DNA from: Candidatus Palauibacter soopunensis
GTDB lineage: Bacteria > Gemmatimonadota > Gemmatimonadetes > Palauibacterales > Palauibacteraceae
DNA length: 64,000 nt
Reading direction: 5' to 3'
Assembly (NCBI RefSeq): GCF_947581735.1
Contig: NZ_CANPVT010000008.1
Span: forward strand, 310,001 to 374,000
Below are positions 60,094-64,000 of the stretch, piece after piece (the stretch's first letter is position 1; the number at the start of each line of letters is the position of its first letter). Both the position numbers and the translations under genes were made by a program. The notes below the pieces were generated by a model. That model did not search any database and was not told the DNA's origin. It saw only the letters and a list, made by a program, of their open reading frames with translations.

Positions 60094-60458
60094 GCGTAGT
60101 CCGCCGCCGTCCGTTCGACTTCGATCCCCACCGAGCGCGCGTAGCGCAGCGCGCCGGGCTTCTCCACCCGGACCTTCGCCCGCGCCGCGCCGAAGTCGAC
60201 GATCGCGATCCGTGCGATCTGGTGCGCGAGGGCTTCCACGAGATACGGCTCGGCGGTTTCGACGTGCGCGATGACGCGCTTCGTCAGCGTCCGGTAGTTC
60301 AGCGCATCCGCGATGTCGTCGGACTCGCCCGCCGCCCGCGCGTCCACCGAGAGGGAGACGTTGATCACGATGTCCTGTTTCTTCTCTCGTTCCCAGTCGT
60401 TGACTCCGATGATGCCGCGGACGAGGAGGTCGCGGATGATGACCGTATCGGACGCCAT
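60090..60458 (-). CDS. folB: Dihydroneopterin aldolase
   Basis: The 122-residue enzyme contains IIRDLLVRGIIGVNDWEREK, QDIVINVSLSVD, LNYRTLTKRVIAHVETAEPY and YLVEALAHQIARIAI with the catalytic Glu/Lys context, then VRVEKPGALRYARSVGIEVE. It cleaves dihydroneopterin to hydroxymethyldihydropterin and glycolaldehyde in the cytoplasm. The start at 60458 overlaps the SDR stop by one base (TGATG), and its stop overlaps the folK start. The three genes are therefore one coupled folate unit. Confidence 0.95.
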   Translation of the reverse strand: MASDTVIIRDLLVRGIIGVNDWEREKKQDIVINVSLSVDARAAGESDDIADALNYRTLTKRVIAHVETAEPYLVEALAHQIARIAIVDFGAARAKVRVEKPGALRYARSVGIEVERTAADYA

Positions 60459-61243
60459 CAGGTTCGCCCTCCCGTCAGCAGATGTTCGCCGCCATCCACG
60501 TAGATCGTCGCTCCAGTCACATAGTCGTTCTCGGCCAGGAACCGCGCCGCGTGCGCCACGTACTCCGGGTCTCCGGTCCACCCGAGCGGGACCCGCCGGC
60601 CTTTCTCCCGCCAGGCCGCGTCCTCCGCCGTCTCGCCGGGAGGCGGAAGAATCGGACCGGGAACGATCGCGTTCGCGCGCACCTCCGCGCCCAGTTCGCG
60701 GGCCGTCAGCGCCGTCAGGTGCAGAAGTCCCGCCTTGCTGACCCCGTGCGGCGCAAATCCCTTCCAGGCGGCGACCGCCGACATGTCCGACATGTTGATT
60801 ATGACGCCGGGCGCCCGAGGTTCCCCCCGGCTTCCGCGCCGCTCGGGCACGGCGCGCATTCGGGCGGCCGCCCGCTGCGTCATGAGGAAGGGGGCGCGCA
60901 GGTTGAGCGCCTGTGCGGCATCCCATTCCGCGACCGTCGCCTCGTCGAAGGGGGTGCGCTCGAAGCTCGCGGCGGAGTTCACGAGGATATCGAGGCGCCG
61001 GAACGCCGTGTCGAACGCCTCGAACAGGTCGTCGATCCGCTCCGGGAGCGAGAGGTCGGCCGCGGCCGTCGCCGCTCGGCGCCCCAGGGCCCGCACCTCG
61101 TTCGCCGTGCGGTCGGCCGCCGCGGCCGAACTCCGGTAGTGGATGAAGACGTCGCACCCCGCCTCGGCCAGCCCCAGCGACAGCGCGCGGCCCAGCCGGC
61201 GCGCGCCCCCCGTCACGAGTGCGACGGCGCCCTCGAGTTTCAC
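60458..61243 (-). CDS. folM: FolM-like pteridine reductase (SDR family) with His in place of the catalytic Tyr
   Basis: The 261-residue SDR protein starts at GTG 61243 with GGAGAG upstream. The NADPH-binding motif is TGGARRLGRALSLGLAEAG; the arginine after TGGA is typical of pteridine reductases (FolM/PTR1). It continues with LDILVNSAASFERTPF and INMSDMSAVAAWKGFAPHGV. The usual YxxxK catalytic pair reads HGVSK, so the Tyr is replaced by His. It is coupled directly to folB and folK, supporting a role in reducing dihydropterin or dihydrofolate. The substituted residue leaves activity in some doubt. A different SDR role is possible. Confidence 0.8.
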   Translation of the reverse strand: MKLEGAVALVTGGARRLGRALSLGLAEAGCDVFIHYRSSAAAADRTANEVRALGRRAATAAADLSLPERIDDLFEAFDTAFRRLDILVNSAASFERTPFDEATVAEWDAAQALNLRAPFLMTQRAAARMRAVPERRGSRGEPRAPGVIINMSDMSAVAAWKGFAPHGVSKAGLLHLTALTARELGAEVRANAIVPGPILPPPGETAEDAAWREKGRRVPLGWTGDPEYVAHAARFLAENDYVTGATIYVDGGEHLLTGGRT

Positions 61244-61448
61244 GGCAGCTCTCCGTTCACGATCGTCTCCCGGCAATCCTGCAGCCCCACGGCGTGTGTT
61301 CCGGGCGTGCGTTTCCCCGGCGGTCCGGCGCCGGCGAAGCCGGAATGTACAAGGTTCGAGGATGGATGGGGCGTTGCACGCGGAGGCGGCGTACGCCCCA
61401 TTGCGGCGCACCCGCGGCGGGCGCGGGAATGTAACCGGGAGACGGCGC

Positions 61449-62435
61449 GTGAAAGCGATCTGGTACGAGACGACCGGTCCCGCGCGGGACGTGCTCCGGT
61501 TCGGGCAGCAGGACGCGCCCGCGCCGGCGGCGGGAGAAGTCCGGGTGCGGCTGGCCGTCTCGGGCGTGAATCCGTCGGACACCAAGCGGCGGGCCGGCTG
61601 GATCGGCCTGTCGATGCCTCACCCGCGCATCGTACCGCACTCGGATGGGGCGGGGACGATCGATGCGGTGGGGGCGGGGGTGGACCGGGCCCGCATCGGC
61701 GAGCGCGTCTGGCTGTGGAACGCCCAGGGCGGCGCCCGTCCGTTCGGAACCGCGGCGGAGTACACGGCCGTGCCGGCGGCGCAGGCTGTGCCATTGCCGC
61801 ACAACGCGTCCTTCGCGGACGGCGCGGGCCTCGGAGTGCCGGGTTGTACGGCGCACTACGCCGTGTACGGGGACGGGCCGGTGGGCGGAAGGCGGATCCT
61901 CGTGCAGGGAGGCGCCGGGGCCGTCGGCCACCTGGCAGTGCAGCTCGCCACGCTGGGCGGCGCCGAAGTCATCGCTACGGTGAGCAGCGCCGCCAAGGCG
62001 GAGGTCGCGCGGGGCGGCGGCGCGAGGCACGCGATCGACTACGGGCGGGAGGACGTCGCCCGCCGGGTCCTCGACCTCACCGATGGGGAGGGCGTGGACC
62101 GCGTCATCGAGGTGGATCTCGCCGCGAACCTCGAGACGGACGTCGCGGTCGTGCGGGAGAACGGGACGATCGCGTCGTACTCGTCAACCTCCGGCCCGGA
62201 ACTGCCGCTCGCCTACTATCCGCTCGCCTTCAAGGACCTGCGCATCCATTTCGTGCAGGGATACCTGCTGCCGCCCGCCGCCCGCCGCGCGGCGGTCCGG
62301 GACCTCACCACCTGGCTCACCGCCGGACAACTGGACGTGCGGATCGCCGCCACCGTCCCCCTCGCGGAGACGGCGTCCGCGCACGAGGCCCTGGAGTCCG
62401 GCCGCGCGGACGGGAAGATCCTCGTCGAGATCTAG
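61449..62435 (+). CDS. NADPH:quinone oxidoreductase-like zinc-free MDR protein
   Basis: The 328-residue protein starts at GTG 61449 with GGGAG upstream. It has MDR features: SGVNPSDTKRRAGWIGL, PHSDGAGTIDAVGAGVDRAR, GERVWLWNAQ and the nucleotide-binding VQGGAGAVGHLAVQLATLGG (AxGxxG-type). The zinc ligands of alcohol dehydrogenases are not evident, placing it in the quinone oxidoreductase branch, which reduces quinones with NADPH. The substrate is unproven. It is divergent from the folM-like gene across 205 bp in which I see no specific signal, and it converges on the next gene. Confidence 0.87.
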   Translation: MKAIWYETTGPARDVLRFGQQDAPAPAAGEVRVRLAVSGVNPSDTKRRAGWIGLSMPHPRIVPHSDGAGTIDAVGAGVDRARIGERVWLWNAQGGARPFGTAAEYTAVPAAQAVPLPHNASFADGAGLGVPGCTAHYAVYGDGPVGGRRILVQGGAGAVGHLAVQLATLGGAEVIATVSSAAKAEVARGGGARHAIDYGREDVARRVLDLTDGEGVDRVIEVDLAANLETDVAVVRENGTIASYSSTSGPELPLAYYPLAFKDLRIHFVQGYLLPPAARRAAVRDLTTWLTAGQLDVRIAATVPLAETASAHEALESGRADGKILVEI

Positions 62436-62475
62436 CCGCCCCTGTCAGAGCCTCGCTGTGTTCGAGCGGGTCTCG

Positions 62476-64000
62476 CTACTGCACTCGTTCGAAGCTCAGG
62501 TCCCAGACGCGTCCCTGGCTCAGGCTCGCCCGCGTGACCCGGCCGGTCTCGTCGCGGCGGAAGATGAACGTGCTGCCTCCCTGCCTGAACGCATCGGGAT
62601 ACACCGGCGTCAGCGATGGTCCGTCCCCGTACCGGTCCCTCAACACGAGGCCGCCGTCTTCGACCTCGACCCAGTAGGTGACTTCCGCCTCGTCGCTGTG
62701 GTAGGCCCCCACGTAGGCGGCCAACTCCGACGCGGTGGGATCGAAACCTTCCACGGGTTCGATCCTCACGTCGTCGGCGACCGGCGTGTCCATGGTCGCC
62801 CCGGGCCTCGCTCCGTCGCCGGCCGGCGCGTCAAAGGCGATGGAAACGCCCGCCGGAGAGGCGAACTCGGTCTCGCTCATGGCGGCGAGGGACATCCCGC
62901 CCGGTCCCATGCCCAGGCGGAGCGAGGCGCCGTCCGCCGTCAGCTCCATGAACTGACCCGTGCGGGTGTCGCGGTATCCGCCGGCGAACGCGGCGACGCG
63001 GGCCGGATCGACGTCTGCACCCGCCGGATCCTCGGACGCCTCTTCGCTGACCGCGTCGCCGAGGTAGAGTTCGGCCACCGCCCGGGCGAGCCCGCCCGGG
63101 TTGGCCTCGCCCACGTTGCACATCACCGACACCGCGAGCCCGTGGTCCGGGAAGCGCGTGAGGAACCCCCGGTACGCCGCGGTTCCTCCTGAATGCTGGA
63201 CCTCGCGCACGCCCTTGTACTCGCCGACGAAGAGTCCGCCCGCGTAGCTGATCTGCCGGCCCGAGTCGAGCATCCCCTGCTCATGCATGAGCCGGATGAA
63301 CTCGGGGCCGCCGACGTCGCCGGTGTCGAGGTTGCGGGTGAACTTGAGAAGGTCGCCGACGGTCGTGAGCAGACCGCCGTTTCCGTGCACGTTCTCGAAC
63401 GGCATCAGCATGTGCCATTCGCCGTCGTCGCCGCGCCGGTATCCGATCGAGCGCTCCTCGACGATCTCCGTGAAATCGTCGCGCCACTGCGTCTTCGTCA
63501 TGCCGAGGGGGCCGAAGATCCGCTCCTGCGAGAACTCGTCGAAGGTCTGTCCGCTCACCCGCTCCACGAGCATCGCCTGGAGGTTGTAGCCGGTGTTCGT
63601 GTACGAGTAGTAGCGGCCCGGCTCATAGTTGAGGGCACGCTGGCGGCTCGCGATGTCGAGCGCGTGCTTGTGCGTGTGGATCCGGGTCGTCCGCGCCCAG
63701 CCGTGGATGCCGGCGACGGACCCCCAGTCGCGGAGCCCGCTCGTGTGATGGATGAGCATCCGCACCGTGATGGGTTCGCCGTAGTCGGGCATCTCGGGGA
63801 AGTACTCCCGGATGTCGTCGTCGAGGTCGATGCTTCCGTCCAGCGCGAGCAGGATCGTCGCCGCCGCGGTGAACTGCTTCGAGACCGAGCCCGGCTCGAA
63901 CACGGTCTCCGGCGTGTTCGGCAGGTCCCACTCGAGGTTCGCCATGCCGTAGGCGCGGGCCATGACCTGCTGCCCATCCCGCGAGACCGCGAAGGCGCAC
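62476..64000 (-). CDS. Serine beta-lactamase-fold hydrolase, 5' end beyond the right edge
   Basis: About 508 residues are visible and the frame is open at base 64000, where FAVSRDGQQVMARAYGMANL matches the family's usual start of the domain; the true start lies outside the window. Active-site motifs are PGSVSKQFTAAA (SxxK nucleophile and base) and YSYTNTGYN (YxN), with HSGGTAAYRG near the end of the domain. A C-terminal lipocalin-like part follows (FAGGYRDTRTGQFMELTADG, YVGAYHSDEAEVTYWVEVED). The family covers penicillin-binding protein-like peptidases, esterases and class C beta-lactamases, and the substrate is unknown. It is probably exported. Confidence 0.9.
   Translation of the reverse strand, partial: CAFAVSRDGQQVMARAYGMANLEWDLPNTPETVFEPGSVSKQFTAAATILLALDGSIDLDDDIREYFPEMPDYGEPITVRMLIHHTSGLRDWGSVAGIHGWARTTRIHTHKHALDIASRQRALNYEPGRYYSYTNTGYNLQAMLVERVSGQTFDEFSQERIFGPLGMTKTQWRDDFTEIVEERSIGYRRGDDGEWHMLMPFENVHGNGGLLTTVGDLLKFTRNLDTGDVGGPEFIRLMHEQGMLDSGRQISYAGGLFVGEYKGVREVQHSGGTAAYRGFLTRFPDHGLAVSVMCNVGEANPGGLARAVAELYLGDAVSEEASEDPAGADVDPARVAAFAGGYRDTRTGQFMELTADGASLRLGMGPGGMSLAAMSETEFASPAGVSIAFDAPAGDGARPGATMDTPVADDVRIEPVEGFDPTASELAAYVGAYHSDEAEVTYWVEVEDGGLVLRDRYGDGPSLTPVYPDAFRQGGSTFIFRRDETGRVTRASLSQGRVWDLSFERVQ

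Noticed and set aside
1-64000. tRNA, rRNA or CRISPR loci
   Set aside because: Scanning by eye shows no tRNA-like TTCGANTC/CCA context, rRNA-like conserved stretch or regularly spaced repeats. A tRNAscan or CRISPR search would be needed to exclude them fully.

Overview
The window looks like chromosomal DNA from a GC-rich, Gram-negative-type bacterium with many exported proteins. The gene families (BNR/VPS10-type exported propellers, choice-of-anchor B proteins, DUF885 hydrolases, sigma/anti-sigma units followed by DUF4097 proteins, CRTAC1/UnbV lipoproteins, an Omp85-like barrel) suggest Gemmatimonadota or a related phylum. This placement is inferred from gene content; no rRNA or other phylogenetic marker is present. 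Genes are tightly packed with many TGATG, ATGA and GTGA overlaps.

Layout. 1-5420 (minus): exported beta-propeller and FG-GAP proteins, cut by the left edge. 5469-8382: two alpha/beta hydrolases with divergent starts and a PilX-like pseudopilin. 8454-10274: a DUF885 lipoprotein. 10401-12623 (plus): an OsmC-family gene with an in-frame TGA at the catalytic cysteine, a DUF2007-like gene and a sodium/solute symporter. 12658-14035 (minus): thioredoxin reductase and a 65-residue protein. 14205-25667 (plus): a membrane-anchored pentaheme cytochrome/TPR fusion, a CRTAC1 lipoprotein, a second choice-of-anchor B protein, a 1192-residue TPR/FG-GAP lipoprotein and a cupin. 25671-31289: Uma2 nuclease-like protein, BNR propeller and Tat-exported amidase. 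31311-37525 (minus): an EamA transporter, ECF sigma factor, anti-sigma factor and two DUF4097 proteins, with the sigma gene split by an IS1595-type element at 33797-36030. 37638-53165: cyclase, gamma-glutamyltransferase, PadR unit, two amidohydrolases, HflC-like and PDZ proteins, a radical SAM protein and several membrane or exported proteins of unknown function. 53162-57188 (minus): aminotransferase, proton antiporter and DUF3810 protease with overlapping ends. 57333-61243: outer-membrane proteins and a coupled folate cluster (FolM-like SDR, FolB, FolK). The window ends with a quinone oxidoreductase and a beta-lactamase-fold hydrolase cut by the right edge.

The strongest novelty candidate is the OsmC-family gene at 10401-10871. 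Its TGA at 10587 falls exactly at the peroxidatic cysteine position, the frame continues without disturbance, and a perfect 7-bp hairpin with a GGA loop begins 20 bases after the TGA. That is where a bacterial SECIS element should be, so this is a probable selenoprotein.

The second is the 2234-bp mobile element. It has 22-bp perfect inverted repeats, an 8-bp target duplication, a DDE transposase and three passenger genes (a TM2-domain protein and two very small proteins). The first passenger has a branched RNA leader whose closing stem covers its ribosome binding site. The insertion cuts the sigma factor at its DNA-recognition helix; removing the element and one target copy restores a perfect 224-codon gene.
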